From Populus alba (lineage: Eukaryota; Streptophyta; Magnoliopsida; Malpighiales; Salicaceae): DNA of 64,000 nt. The stretch lies in contig NC_133284.1 of the NCBI RefSeq assembly GCF_005239225.2, forward strand, positions 29,994,339 to 30,058,338, in the 5' to 3' direction. This document shows positions 1 through 10,420 of the stretch, one piece after another. Position 1 is the stretch's first letter; the number at the start of each line of letters is the position of its first letter. The notes beneath the pieces are model-generated. The model searched no databases and was not told the origin of the DNA. It was given only the letters and a program-made list of their open reading frames with translations. The position numbers were made by a program, and so were the translations under genes.

Positions 1-149
1 TCTCTTTTTTAGGACCAAAACTATAATCGTAACAAAAATGTTTTTTTTTTATTTGTTGCACCCTAAAACAAGATAGAAATATATTATGGTCAATGACTAG
101 AAATATAAGTTTCTTGTATGTGAATTATATTGTTCAAAATAACAAATGC

Positions 150-840
150 TTTCTACTTTCCAGGTCTTAGATCTTCTAAAACTGGGATGGATTTACTCTT
201 CTTAGTGCAATAACATATTTACTTTAGAAGTAATAGACATCTTCCTAGTGCTACAACATATTTTACCTTAGAAAGGAAAAACATGTTCTCCTTAGTACGA
301 TCAACTTTTCTTCAAGGATGGGATAAACATTGCATCAGAAATAGGGATAGATACGATATTTCCAAGGCGTAAACCTCTCAAATCTTTTAAAAATAGGATG
401 AATTTACTCTTCCTTGTGCAATATCACATTTATTTTAAAAGTAATGAATGTCTCCCTAGTGATATGACATATTTTACTTTATAAAGGATCAACATATTCT
501 TAACATGTTTTTCTTAATGCAATTGCACTTTTCTCTAAGGATGGGATAAACATTGCATCAGAAACAAGGATGGATACAGTTTTATTAAGGTGCAAGCCTC
601 TCAAATCTTCCAAAGATGAGATGGATTTACTACGGTCTTCCTAGGGTGTAAGCCTCTCAAATCTTTCAAAGATAAGATGGATTTACTCTTCCTAACGTGA
701 TAACACATTTACTTTGGAAATAATGAATGTCTCCTTCGTGTTACGACACATTTTACCTTAAAAATGATCAACATGTTCTTTCTAGTGTGATTGCATCTTT
801 TCTCCAAGGATAGGATAAACACTACATCTTTAATAAATGA
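150..840. repeat. Degenerate tandem repeat, about three units of 200-280 bp
   Basis: Three diverged units follow one another. Each contains a 'gatttactcttcc' block (about 190, 400 and 678), a 'gtaatgaatgtctcc'-like block, a 'gacatattttacctta' block and a 'ggatgggataaacattgcatc' block. The third unit carries an extra copy of the 'aagcctctcaaatcttccaaagat' block. No long open frame is present. It looks like non-coding satellite-type DNA or the tandem-repeat region of an old retroelement. The repeat structure is seen directly; the origin is inference. Confidence 0.6.
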
Positions 841-944
841 ACACCTGCAAATGATATCCTTTCTCAGTTTCTAAAAGGTAGAACCATCTTAAACCCTGCT
901 AAGGTTAGATGATTCACCGCCCACCACCAAAAATGCTCTCTTAA

Positions 945-1062
945 GAATGAGCGTTGGACCCATAAATGATCCCCTAAGTATGAGCATTGAACTTAAAAAT
1001 AATCTTTAAAGTATAGGCATTGAACCTATAAATATTTAACTAAATGAAGACATTGGACCTAA
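945..1062. repeat. Minisatellite, four units of about 33 bp
   Basis: Four imperfect copies of a unit centred on 'gagcattgaacc' occur at about 949, 981, 1015 and 1048, so the period is 33-34 bp. The 'aagacattggacc' copy is the most diverged. No function is evident. Confidence 0.55.
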
Positions 1063-1329
1063 ACAAAAACTCTGCACAAAGACTTTAAACTTATGAAAAA
1101 AAAGATGGAGATAAAATAATTATATTATAAAAGAAATTATGTACATGAAAGATGATTACATATATACATATATAAAGGGATCTAAAAATCTAGTATAGGC
1201 TCCTCAGCTAGATACTTTCCTTAATGGGCTGCAATGACCCTGACCAGGAATATATCTGCAAAATTAGGGACATGGACTAAATGGAAGGCCACACTAAGAT
1301 CTATATATATATATATATTCCCCTTGAGA

Positions 1330-2205
1330 GATTGAAGAAGTATTAGTTGAATATGGCCAAGAAAATCTTGTCTCTCACTATCTCGGTCAAAGTTGTCGAA
1401 TTCCTGAAAATTCTTGAAATTCCTTAGGAGAATCTCTTAGGGCCTCTAACTTTACCTAGGAACATTGGGCTTCTTCCCTAGCAGCAACAAGCTTGGCCTG
1501 CAAACTAACTTGGGAGGCTTTATCTTCAAGGAGCTTTTACCTTAAGGGAACCACCTGTTAGTAAGAGACCTCAAACGTTTTTTCTCTCTAAAAGTCAACT
1601 TAAGGAAAAGGTCTTGTGTTTTGTTTTTCAACGTGGTATAGGCCACCTCTATACTCCATATTTTAGCCTTCATATTAGTTTTATCCTTTACATACGTACG
1701 AAGGTAGTTTGATTATCCCTATTTGCAGTCGCCCTTACATAACCCCTTTTAGTCGCCCAACACCTCCAAGAGTGGGCGTATATTATAAAAGTTTGCCAAT
1801 GGTAAATGTTAAAAGATGTAATCATCAAACTAAAGCAAAAAAGAAATATGAGTTTATTTTTTTCCTTACATTAAAAGCCATTTGGGTAGTTAAAGCCAGA
1901 TGTAGATGAAAGCTTTCATCAAACATCGCTGAGATATATGATGGGATGATAAAAACTCTTTCTAGTGTTCTCACCACCTTAAGGCTAGCCTTCTCGGGGC
2001 CTATTCTCTTTCTAACCATAGCCTCTATGAGCTACCTCTCTTTGTCCATTAAGGTTGGAAAATCAAATGGATTACAGCCTAGAGCCAAGTCTAAGAGAAT
2101 GTCCGTAAAATCCTTGGTGCCAGCCTTGGTAAAAGTCCCAGATGCCACTTTCTCAGCTAGTAAAGCATGAAGTTGAGGCAAAGAAAATACCATTACATAA
2201 GCCTT
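1330..2205 (-). pseudogene. Decayed coding sequence of unknown origin, left part, cut by the retrotransposon
   Basis: On the minus strand two stretches read like protein. At 1825-2200 two adjoining open segments have ordinary globular composition. At about 1420-1560 a frame with stops has a charged, leucine-rich coiled-coil look (residues such as KLLEDKASQVSLQAKL). Stops and frame changes interrupt both. The segment continues on the far side of the inserted element, at 9868 upward, where the minus-strand frame leads up to the same insertion point. It may be a gag-like or plant-transposon coiled-coil protein, but I do not recognise it. Confidence 0.35.
2201..2205. repeat. Target-site duplication, left copy
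   Basis: GCCTT lies directly outside the left LTR terminus. It matches GCCTC at 9868-9872 in four of five bases, as expected for a 5-bp Ty3/gypsy target duplication with one later mutation. Confidence 0.6.
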
Positions 2206-3093
2206 TGATGCGAACCTCGTGATCACATGGTCACGTAACCCACAATTAAGATTGAGATCTGATCCTGGAAAGCCGAAATAGGTCTAATAGGAGTGTGACA
2301 CAATGGAAACCTGCCCCAAGGCACCAACACTATTGGAATGAGTAGAATGACGCCACGAAGCCAGTTAATCTTCAATAAGTCAGATTCAGTTCGTTCAAGA
2401 ACTGAAGAATGCAAGAATCACTCACACATTAAAACTGAAAAATTCAGAATAATAATCATCAAAGCTGCCGAAATTTTGGCCTACATGAGTTTAAATAGTT
2501 CTTGAAAAGTTAACCCTAATGGACCCCTTATGTGGACTTATATGAGGTCCACTCAAAACTGGCCCAAAACCCTAAAATGAAAAGCCCATAACTTAATCCA
2601 AACAAGCCTTGGATCCTAGCTTAAAACAAAGTATTAATTAAGCCCAAACAAGCCTTGGGTTGTAGCTAACAAAATAAAATAAAGCCCCTAATATTAAATC
2701 CATGTTCTGCCATGAGAAGAAGAGAATGAACTAAAATAATACAGAACTGATTGAAGGCTTATTTATAGCCTTACATGTAGCCCCTTAATCCTAGAAACAA
2801 AAGGAAAAGGTAGCCACCATGTTGTTTCCAAGTTGTAGTAGGATTATTTTGTTTCCTTTGTTGTCCTCATCTCATGGCCCAAATAAGGTTGTATTGGACC
2901 CCTCTTGCACATGGATAAGATGTACTAGGATCTCCTCTTGATACTCCAATGGACCTTCCAATTCTGACTTGGTAGAAAACTTCAAAACCAATGCATTCAA
3001 TGAGTCTTTCAATGTCTTTGTCTTGGACCGAGTCATGGTCCATTTGGAACATGTAATGGGTCCTTAGTGGTGTTTCTGGGCTGGTCCGCATCA
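2206..3093 (-). repeat. 3' LTR of the Ty3/gypsy element
   Basis: The 888-bp repeat matches 8977-9867 and, read on the minus strand, starts TGATG and ends CATCA. The first 60 or so bases (minus strand) encode the end of the polyprotein frame, which stops at 3033-3035. Relative to the 5' LTR this copy lacks one base at about 3042-3046, which creates that stop. It also has many C/T and G/A differences from its partner. Confidence 0.9.
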
Positions 3094-4496
3094 TCCCCTC
3101 TCTCCTCGAAAGGATTCGACCTCGAATCAAAATCTGTGTCAAACAACGTAAGATCAACAACATTAAAGGTAGCACTAACACTATACTCACCTAGAAGGTC
3201 AATTTTATATGCGTTGTCATTGATTCTCTCTAAAACCTGAAATAGACCATCACCACGAGGCTGTAATTTTGATTTCCTTTGGTTAGGAAATCGTTCCTTA
3301 CACATGTGCACCCAAACCCAATCACCGGGTTGGAAAACAATCAGTTTACGTCCCTTATTTGCTTTAGAAGCGTAAAGTCTGTTCTTTTTCTCTATTTGTA
3401 GTCGAACTCCCTCATGGAGTTCTCTCACCATCTTTGCCTTCTGTTCACCATCTAAACTTACCATTTCTTCAAAACGTAAAGGAATTAAGTCTATGGGAGT
3501 TAGTGGATTAAAACCATAAACAATTTCAAAAGGAGAAAAAGTAGTAGTCGAATGCACAGTTCTATTATAAGCAAACTCAACAAAAGGCAAACATTCTTCC
3601 CAACTTTTCAAATTCTTTTGAATTACAACACGTAAAAGTTGGGATAATGTTCTATTCACTACCTCAGTTTGTCCATCTGTTTGAGGATGGCATGTTGCCG
3701 AAAATAAGAGTTTAGTTCCCAACTTTCCCCATAAGGTCTTCCAAAAGTAACTAAGGAACTTAACATCACGATCTGACACTATACTCTTAGGAATGCCATA
3801 CAAATGTACAATCTCCCTAAAAAACAAGTCTGCGATATGAGATGCATCATCTGTTTTATGGCATGCAATGAAATGTGCCATTTTAGAAAACCTATCAACC
3901 ACAACAAAAATAGAGTCTCTACCTTTCTTTGACCTAGGTAAACCTAAAACAAAGTCCATAGAGATATCTACCCAAGGTTCAGTAGGCACATGTAATGGTG
4001 TATATAGTCCATGTGGTTGTGCGCTAGATTTTGCCTTTCTACAAGCAATGCACTGTTCACAAATTCGTTGCACATCTCTTTTCATCTTTGGCCAATAGAA
4101 ATGCTCATGCAATACATCCAAGGTTTTTGCAACCCCAAAGTGACCCATTAAACCACCCCCATGTGCTTCATGAACAAGCAATTCACGCAAAGAACTAGCA
4201 TGAACACACAATCTATTCTCTTTGAACAAATAACCATCCATCAAATAAAACTTACCTAACAATGCATTATAAATCTCAGCAAAGTCAGAATCATTATCAT
4301 ACAATTCCTTCACATATTCAAAACCTAACAATCTAGTATTCATGGTGTGTAAAAGAACATACCTGCGCGAGAGTGCATCAGCTACGATGTTCTCTTTCCC
4401 TTGCTTATACTTGATTACGTAAGGAAAAGTTTCAATGAATTCAACCCATTTTACATGCCTCCTATTCAACTTACCTTGTCCTTTCAGATGTTTCAA
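3033..4496 (-). CDS. Retrotransposon integrase region (with RNase H tail)
   Basis: The segment of 487 codons starts with the end of RNase H (ADALSRR just before residue 47) and holds a complete integrase. It has the zinc-binding HHCC region, with H-x-H and C-x2-C around residues 108-152 (the cysteines are in CEQCIAC). The catalytic core carries Asp in SMDFVLG, Asp in SDRDVKF and Glu in [10 protein letters not shown], the DDE triad. A C-terminal GPY/F-like module (PGDWVWV to GDGLFQVLE) follows. The C-terminus crosses the polypurine tract and enters the 3' LTR before a premature stop. This is a fragment of one broken polyprotein, not a separate gene. The in-frame TAG just upstream at 4521-4523 separates it from the rest of RNase H. 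Confidence 0.88.
   Translation of the reverse strand: MKHLKGQGKLNRRHVKWVEFIETFPYVIKYKQGKENIVADALSRRYVLLHTMNTRLLGFEYVKELYDNDSDFAEIYNALLGKFYLMDGYLFKENRLCVHASSLRELLVHEAHGGGLMGHFGVAKTLDVLHEHFYWPKMKRDVQRICEQCIACRKAKSSAQPHGLYTPLHVPTEPWVDISMDFVLGLPRSKKGRDSIFVVVDRFSKMAHFIACHKTDDASHIADLFFREIVHLYGIPKSIVSDRDVKFLSYFWKTLWGKLGTKLLFSATCHPQTDGQTEVVNRTLSQLLRVVIQKNLKSWEECLPFVEFAYNRTVHSTTTFSPFEIVYGFNPLTPIDLIPLRFEEMVSLDGEQKAKMVRELHEGVRLQIEKKNRLYASKANKGRKLIVFQPGDWVWVHMCKERFPNQRKSKLQPRGDGLFQVLERINDNAYKIDLLGEYSVSATFNVVDLTLFDTDFDSRSNPFEERGDDADQPRNTTKDPLHVPNGP
3094..3107 (-). other. Polypurine tract
   Basis: On the minus strand a 14-base uninterrupted purine run (GAGGAGAGAGGGGA) abuts the start of the 3' LTR. This is the expected primer for plus-strand DNA synthesis. 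It lies inside the open polyprotein frame and encodes part of the EERGDD residues. Confidence 0.8.
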
Positions 4497-4523
4497 GGAC
4501 TCATGATCCGAATGGATTACGAA

Positions 4524-5087
4524 CTATTTTGGCCATAAGAAATGCTGCCATGTCTCAAGTGCTCTTACCAAAGCATAGAGTTCTTTGTCGTAAGTGGGAT
4601 AGTTTAAGGTCGATCCACTTAACTTCTCACTGAAATACGCAATAGGTCTCCGATCCTGCATCAAAACAGCACCTATTCCTATTCCAGACGCATCACATTC
4701 TATTTCAAATGCTTTCGTAAAGTTAGGTAAAGCCAAAACAGGTGCAGAACATAATTTGTCTTTCAAAAAAACAAAAGCCAACTCTTGTTCCTCCCCCCAT
4801 CTAAACCCAACTGACTTTTTAACAACTTCATTCAAGGGCGTAGCTATTGTGCTGAAATCTTTCACAAAACGCCTGTAAAAACTAGCTAGCCCATGAAAAC
4901 TCCTTACCTCACTTACCGATTTGGGTGTAGGCCAATCCCGAATGGCCTTAACTTTCTCCTCATCCATCTCGATACCCTGTGCAGTTATAACATAGCCAAG
5001 AAACACAATTTTCTCCATGCAAAAGGCACACTTTTTAATATTAGCATACAATTTCTCACTACGCAACACACTAAGTAGATTACGCAA
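4524..5087 (-). CDS. Retrotransposon reverse-transcriptase thumb and RNase H segment
   Basis: This segment of 187 codons follows the palm motif after a frame change. It has the thumb/connection region ([30 protein letters not shown]) and then RNase H, with [16 protein letters not shown] carrying the first catalytic Asp and [15 protein letters not shown] carrying the Glu. It ends at an in-frame TAG after WPK. The remaining RNase H Asp ([10 protein letters not shown]) is just beyond that stop. It is part of the same broken polyprotein. Confidence 0.87.
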   Translation of the reverse strand: MRNLLSVLRSEKLYANIKKCAFCMEKIVFLGYVITAQGIEMDEEKVKAIRDWPTPKSVSEVRSFHGLASFYRRFVKDFSTIATPLNEVVKKSVGFRWGEEQELAFVFLKDKLCSAPVLALPNFTKAFEIECDASGIGIGAVLMQDRRPIAYFSEKLSGSTLNYPTYDKELYALVRALETWQHFLWPK

Positions 5088-5104
5088 ATGATCAAGATGC
5101 TTAG

Positions 5105-5890
5105 TTAAGTTCTTGCTATATATATCAAAATGTCATCAAAATACACAACCACAAACTTACCTATGAATGCACGCAACACATGATTCATTAAACGCATAAA
5201 CGTACTAGGTGCATTTGTAAGTCCAAACGGCATTACTAACCATTCATACAAACCATGCTTAGTCTTAAATGCTGTTTTCCACTCATCACCTTCTTTCATC
5301 CTAATTTGATGGTACCCACTTTTCAAGTTAATTTTAGAGAAAATATAGGATCCATGTAACTCATCTAACATGTCATCAAGCCTAGGAATGAGATGTCTAT
5401 ACTTTACCGTTATGTTGTTGATGGCTCGGCAATCAACACACATCGTCCATGTTCCATCCTTCTTTGGCACAAGCAGCACGGGTACAGCACACGGGCTCAT
5501 ACTCTCACGAATGTAGCCCTTTTCCATCAGCTCATCAACTTGCCTTTGAAGCTCCTTCATCTCCTCGGAATTGCTTCTATAAGCTGGTCGGTTAGGAATT
5601 GAAGCTCCGGGTACGAAATCAATATGATGCTCTATCCCCCCCAATGGTGGTAATCCGCTAGGAGTATCGTCGGGGAACACATCATCAAACTCCTGCAACA
5701 AAGAAGTACCAACACTAGGCACAATATGATCAAGATCATTAGTATTAAAGTAAGCCTCTTTGTACACAAGTAAAATCATTGGCTTATTTGTGAAAAATAC
5801 AGATTTGACCTCACTCTCTCTAGCATAAAAATTAGGTTGTTTCTTTAGTTTTTCCACACAATCCTCATCACACTTACTGACTTTCTTCAC
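5105..5890 (-). CDS. Retrotransposon reverse-transcriptase palm/fingers
   Basis: The segment of 261 codons contains the Ty3/gypsy reverse transcriptase core: [19 protein letters not shown], the [11 protein letters not shown] region, [17 protein letters not shown], and the catalytic [10 protein letters not shown] with its Asp pair. Immediately after ILIY the frame is lost. An extra TA in a TATATA run at about 5113-5118 shifts reading and gives a stop at 5105. The upstream end is limited by an in-frame TGA near 5954. Confidence 0.9.
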   Translation of the reverse strand: MKKVSKCDEDCVEKLKKQPNFYARESEVKSVFFTNKPMILLVYKEAYFNTNDLDHIVPSVGTSLLQEFDDVFPDDTPSGLPPLGGIEHHIDFVPGASIPNRPAYRSNSEEMKELQRQVDELMEKGYIRESMSPCAVPVLLVPKKDGTWTMCVDCRAINNITVKYRHLIPRLDDMLDELHGSYIFSKINLKSGYHQIRMKEGDEWKTAFKTKHGLYEWLVMPFGLTNAPSTFMRLMNHVLRAFIGKFVVVYFDDILIYIART

Positions 5891-5953
5891 TCCTCTTGTC
5901 TTACCTCCACTCTCAGCCAGATTTGGGTGTTTTTGAGTTGTGGTCGAATGGTT

Positions 5954-6691
5954 TCATTTGTTTAGAGTGTTGGCCGAATATTTGCTTGTGTTTGGATGGG
6001 TGGCCAAATGGGTTGTGGTGGTTTGGGTTCTAGCCGAATCTGATGGTCTTCTCTCCCCTTGTTCCTCACCTTGATTTTCTCTCCTCATCGCCTCATGCTC
6101 ACTTTTTAGCTTTATTTGATCATCATACACCTGTTTGGGTGTAAGAGGTACAAGAGTGATGGTTTTACCATCTTTTACAATGGTATACCTATTTTTAACC
6201 CCATCATGAATTGCCTTCTTATCATATTGCCATGGTCTCCCCAACAAGATGTGACTTGCTTGCATTGGTACCACGTCGCACAGAACTTCATCAACATATT
6301 TCCCAATCGAAAATGGAACCATAACCTGTTTAGTCACTTTCACTTCACCACTATCATTCAGCCATTGCAATCTATATGGTTTAGCATGCTTAGTAGTACA
6401 CAAATTTAGTTTACTAACAAGGGTGGCACTACAAACATTAACACAACTTCCACTATCTATAATTAAACCACACACCTTGTTTTGTACATAACAACGCGTA
6501 TGGAAGATGTTCTCCCTTTGTTCATTAGTATCATCTTCCTTGACCTGAACCTGAAGTGTTCGCCTTATAACCAAGGACTCCTCAACCAGTAACGCTAACT
6601 CATCCCCATCACTATCCTCCAATGGTGGCATGCCTTCACAATCAGAAGTATCACTTTCAGATTCCACATCACCATTATCTCTAATCATCAT
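5954..6691 (-). CDS. Retrotransposon aspartic protease region
   Basis: This 245-codon segment lies in the same frame as the gag segments and the palm segment. The retropepsin active-site motif is visible as GLIIDSGSCVNVCS (around residue 78), followed by the downstream HILLGRPWQYD motif. An acidic stretch precedes it. The segment begins just after the zinc knuckle, so the protease follows gag directly in one frame. It ends at a TGA (5954-5956). Confidence 0.82.
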   Translation of the reverse strand: MMIRDNGDVESESDTSDCEGMPPLEDSDGDELALLVEESLVIRRTLQVQVKEDDTNEQRENIFHTRCYVQNKVCGLIIDSGSCVNVCSATLVSKLNLCTTKHAKPYRLQWLNDSGEVKVTKQVMVPFSIGKYVDEVLCDVVPMQASHILLGRPWQYDKKAIHDGVKNRYTIVKDGKTITLVPLTPKQVYDDQIKLKSEHEAMRRENQGEEQGERRPSDSARTQTTTTHLATHPNTSKYSANTLNK

Positions 6692-7816
6692 GATTCTCTT
6701 GTTTGGACACTTTGAAGCATAATGTCCATGTCCCTAACACCTGAAACATTTAACATCACGAGTACGTTTAGGTTGAGTTTCAGATTTACCTTTGGCATCA
6801 GTAGGGACATCAACTTTAGCCTTTGGTGGTTCAAATCTATAAGGACCAAAGGATCTTGGCCGGACAATACCCTCTCTCTTTAGATTCAGCTTCCAGGATG
6901 ATGACGAACCCGAATTAAACACTGGCCGAGCATGCCCCTTCCTAAGTTGTCTCTCCACCTTCGTCGCCATGTGAACCATGTCCTCTAGCTTCACATAGTG
7001 TTGTAGCTCAACCACATTAGCAATGTCCCGATTCAACCCATTAAGAAATCTAGCCATGATGGCTTCTCTATCCTCAACAACATTAGCCCGAATCATTGTT
7101 ATCTCCATCTTTTTGTGATATTCATCTACGGTCTTATAACCTTGATTCAGACATTGGAGCTTCATATATAAGTCTCTGTAATAGTGGTTTGGCACAAATC
7201 GTCTCCTCATTAAGACTTTCATCTCCCTCCAAGTCTGAATGGGTCGCTCCCCATTCCTCCTCCTACTGATCACAATCTGATCCCACCAAATCAACGCATA
7301 CTCCGTAAACTCAATTATCACCAATTTCACCTTTTTCTATTTAGAATAGCTATGGCAATCAAAAATCCAATCTACCTTTTTCTCCCACTCCAAATAAGCC
7401 TCGAGATCGTTTTTACCTTGAAAGGTAGGAATTTTCAGTTTAATGGTGTCCAAGTCCCCATCCATATCTTCATAAGTGCTCATGCCACGGAAATTCACAT
7501 TCCTCCTAGCCCTGTTCGGTCCAGACCTGATTCCTTGGCCAGCTGATGCAAAATCATAGTCATCTTCACCCCCATCTGCGTTTTCATCAACAAACTCTTC
7601 AAAATCAGATCTGACATTCCGTGCCGCCATACGGACCGTATTTCCCCGTCGATCAGCCCCACTATTCTGTTGCTTTATCGAATTCACCTCATCTTTCAGA
7701 TCCTTGTACGTCCTAGACAACAGCTCAAGTTGCTGGCCTATGGATCGCAATTGGAAAGCTATGTCAACGTTTTGTGTCGCTGATTCGTTGTTTTCAAACA
7801 TTATTTGAATCTGCAA
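6692..7816 (-). CDS. Retrotransposon gag with CCHC knuckle, two in-frame stops
   Basis: The gag frame starts at the ATG at 7816 and includes the retrotransposon gag core (YLEWEKKVDWIF, then EYALIWWDQI, RRFVPNHYYRDLYMKLQCL, VDEYHKKMEI). It reaches a CCHC zinc knuckle at about 6700-6750 (CFRC, then GHGHYASKC). Two in-frame TAG codons interrupt it, one at 7337-7339 and one inside the zinc knuckle at about 6731-6733. Both look like CAG changed to TAG. A leader of about 1.1 kb separates the start from the primer-binding site. Confidence 0.82.
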
Positions 7817-8958
7817 AATTTGGTCAGTAGCACAAATATATCCTCACACCTCTCGTGTATCACACAAAACAAAAATCAAGGTTTTCACTCTATTAAGCTC
7901 TCTGTGCCTTTTACCTCACAACTTGCTTTCTTTTTGTTCTTTAGGAACTAAAATCAACAAATCAAAGTCAGTAGCTTTTGTGGAGCACTCTAATTATAAT
8001 TTTCAGACTCAAGAATCAAAAAAATATACTGAAAACAAAGCAAAATGAAACTACGATTACGATTTTGCGAGTAGCAATGCAAATTCATGCGAATTGTGGA
8101 CGAAACGAAGACACGAAATAAAACAAAAGCAAATATTAGCGAAAAAAATTACTTGACTCCTAGATAACCCAAATATAAGAGAAATTAAAAGATTCAGACA
8201 AATCTAAACAATATAGATCATGTTCTCAAACTTGACGCAAATTACGCAATTTTTACGTAACAGAATTGAAACCCAGACCAAACGATCTCCAAATGACCTC
8301 AAATTCAATATTTAGTAATAGAATACTATAAAAACACCAAAAATCAATTTATAGGTCGTTCTCTTATGTCTAGGTACCCAAACCCTTTGTATGATCAGTT
8401 TGCGGCAGAATTGAACCTCCAATTAAAACCTCCAGAAACCGATATCAAAATAATCCCAAATTTAATATGTGGTGTGATCACATACCCAGTACTTAGAATA
8501 TGAAGTTTCAATAGATTCCAAGGTGTTTTACCTAGGGTTCACTAAGAGTAGTGTTTCTATGGCAGAATTGAAACTTGAATCCAAACCTCAAGCAAATAAT
8601 ATCAGAATAAGCCCAACTTTGATTTATGATGCGATCCCACCCCCAAAAGACTGAATATGAAGTTTAAATTGATTCCGAGGTGGTTTGCTTATGGTTCACC
8701 AAGATTTGTGTTTCTGCGGCAAAAATTGAATGATCCTTCAAATTTCAACTAATAACTCTTTTCTCTATTTCTTTCTGTTTTTTTTTCTTTTTAATAAACT
8801 GATATGATTAGAGACTGTTTCCAAATGAAATATAATTTTTTTTCCTTAGATGACGTAGACTCGAAGAACAAGAAGATGGACGCAAACACCGAAAAACTTA
8901 AGGGAATACTAAAGAAAAAAAAACAAAAATAACAGAATGATATGACCTTGTTTCGGAG
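7817..8958 (-). other. Untranslated leader of the retrotransposon
   Basis: This 1.1-kb stretch between primer-binding site and gag has no long frame. It holds three related copies of a block beginning around 8270, 8405 and 8560 on the plus strand ('cagaattgaaacc' followed by 'ccaaa...atcaaaataa'). The leader therefore contains an imperfect tandem repeat of about 150 bp. Confidence 0.6.
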
Positions 8959-8974
8959 CCTAGCTCTGATACCA
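8959..8974 (-). other. Primer-binding site for initiator-Met tRNA
   Basis: Two bases inside the 5' LTR end, the minus strand reads TGGTATCAGAGCTAGG. This complements the 3' end of the plant initiator methionine tRNA with one mismatch in 16. It is the usual primer for many plant LTR retrotransposons and fixes the element's orientation. Confidence 0.9.
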
Positions 8975-8976
8975 AC

Positions 8977-9867
8977 TGATGCGAACCTCGTGATCACGTG
9001 GTCACGCAACCCACAATCAAGATTGAGATCTGATCCCAAAAGGCCGAAATAGGTCTGATAAGAGTGTGACACAATGGAAACCTGCCCCAAGGCACCAACA
9101 CTATTGGAATGAGTAGAATGACGCCACGAAGCCAGTTAATTTTCGATAAGTCAGATTCAGTTTGTTCAAGAACTGAAGAATGCAAGAATCACTCTCACAT
9201 GTTAAAACTGAAAAATTCAGAATAATAATCATCAAAGCTGCCAAAATTTTGGCCTACATGAGTTTAAATAGTTCTTGAAAAGTTAACCCTAATGGACCCC
9301 TTATGTGGACTTATATGAGGTCCACTCAAAACTGGCCCAAAACCCTAAAATGAAAAGCCCATAACTTAATCCAAACAAGCCTTGGATCCTAGCTTAAAAC
9401 AAAGTATCAATTAAGCCCAAACAAGCCTTGGGTTGTAGCTAACAAAATAAAATAAAGCCCCTAATATTAAATCCATGTTCTGCCATGAGAAGAAGAGAAT
9501 GAACTAAAATAATACAGAATTGATTGAAGGCTTATTTATAGCCTTACATGTAGCCCCTTAATCCTAGAAACAAAAGAAAAAGGTAGCTATCATGTTGTTT
9601 CCAAGTTGTAGTAGGATTATTTTGTTTCCTTTGTTGTCCTCATCTCATGGCCCAAATAAGGTTGTATTGGACCCCTCTTGCACATGGATAAGATGTACTA
9701 GGATCTCCTCTTGATACTCCAATGAACCTTCCAATTCTGACTTGGTGGAAACCTTCAAAACCAATACATTCAATGCGTCTTTCAATGTCTTTGTCTTGGA
9801 CCGAGTCATTAGTCCATTTGGAACATGTAATGGGTCCATAGTGGTGTTTCTGGGCTGGTCTTCATCA
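8977..9867 (-). repeat. 5' LTR of the Ty3/gypsy element
   Basis: The 891-bp repeat pairs with 2206-3093. Unlike the 3' LTR, this copy keeps the polyprotein-tail frame open from the LTR edge to a stop at 9645. The frame is intact here but broken by a one-base loss in the partner LTR. Confidence 0.9.
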
Positions 9868-10420
9868 GCCTCCATTAGTATGACTAGAGTACAGGTTGCC
9901 ACCGGGGTCAAACACTTTTTTTCTCTTAAGTGGGTGGTAGCATTCGCAATCATTACAAAAGAAGCCAAGTTTACTTTTTCCCCAGATAAGGGAAGATCAT
10001 GACCCTCGGCTTATACAAGGGCTATAACTTTCATTATTGTCTCTATGGAGGTAGGGCCCTCGAGAGCATAAAGTTCCCTAATAAGGGTGGGGGAGTCTTT
10101 CATCCCCGTTTTACCTCTTCCTCTACCAGTGGCACAAGACAAAGACCCTCTAAGAAAGCTCTTTATAGAAGGTTTCCATAATGCATCTTCTTCTTTAGTT
10201 ATCAGCCTTTTAGGGACAAATAAAGGTTAGATTTTGAAACGAGATGAAAAAAAGAAAAAGAAAAATGGCAGGATGGTTTTATACCTTGCAAAATGGCCTG
10301 GTAATATCCCTTGGCCATTTTTTCAACTTTATAGTTGGTGTTGGTAAAATCCAGCATGGTATGATTCTTGTCCTTGTCTAAGCTTAGACGAGGTTTGCTG
10401 TTTAATTCGTGAAGAGACAC
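9868..10420 (-). pseudogene. Decayed coding sequence of unknown origin, right part
   Basis: The minus strand from about 9968 reads an ordinary-looking protein stretch up to the retrotransposon edge at 9868. If the insert and one target copy are removed it would lead into the segment ending near 2205. A second open stretch of 72 codons lies at 10202-10420. I do not recognise either. The right target duplication GCCTC is at 9868-9872. Confidence 0.3.

Larger units (their letters stand above)
2206..9867 (-). mobile_element. Ty3/gypsy LTR retrotransposon, CRM-like, complete but mutated
   Basis: A full element lies on the minus strand. Its 5' LTR is 8977-9867, followed by primer-binding site, untranslated leader, gag, protease, reverse transcriptase, RNase H, integrase, polypurine tract and 3' LTR at 2206-3093. 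LTR ends are TGATG...CATCA, and the flanks GCCTT and GCCTC are a near-perfect 5-bp target duplication. Domain order with integrase last is diagnostic of Ty3/gypsy. No chromodomain of the classic type is seen. The coding frame continues through the polypurine tract into the 3' LTR, a known feature of the CRM (centromeric) clade, so CRM-like is my best placement, not proven. Coding is broken by four in-frame stops and one frameshift, so it cannot make its own polyprotein. A hand comparison finds roughly 25-30 differences between the LTRs over 890 bp, nearly all transitions: a moderately old insertion. Confidence 0.92.

Noticed and set aside
3868..5602. Plus-strand open frames at 3868-4098, 4893-5078 and 5393-5602
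   Set aside because: They are the complementary strand of the integrase and reverse transcriptase coding regions and show no features of their own.
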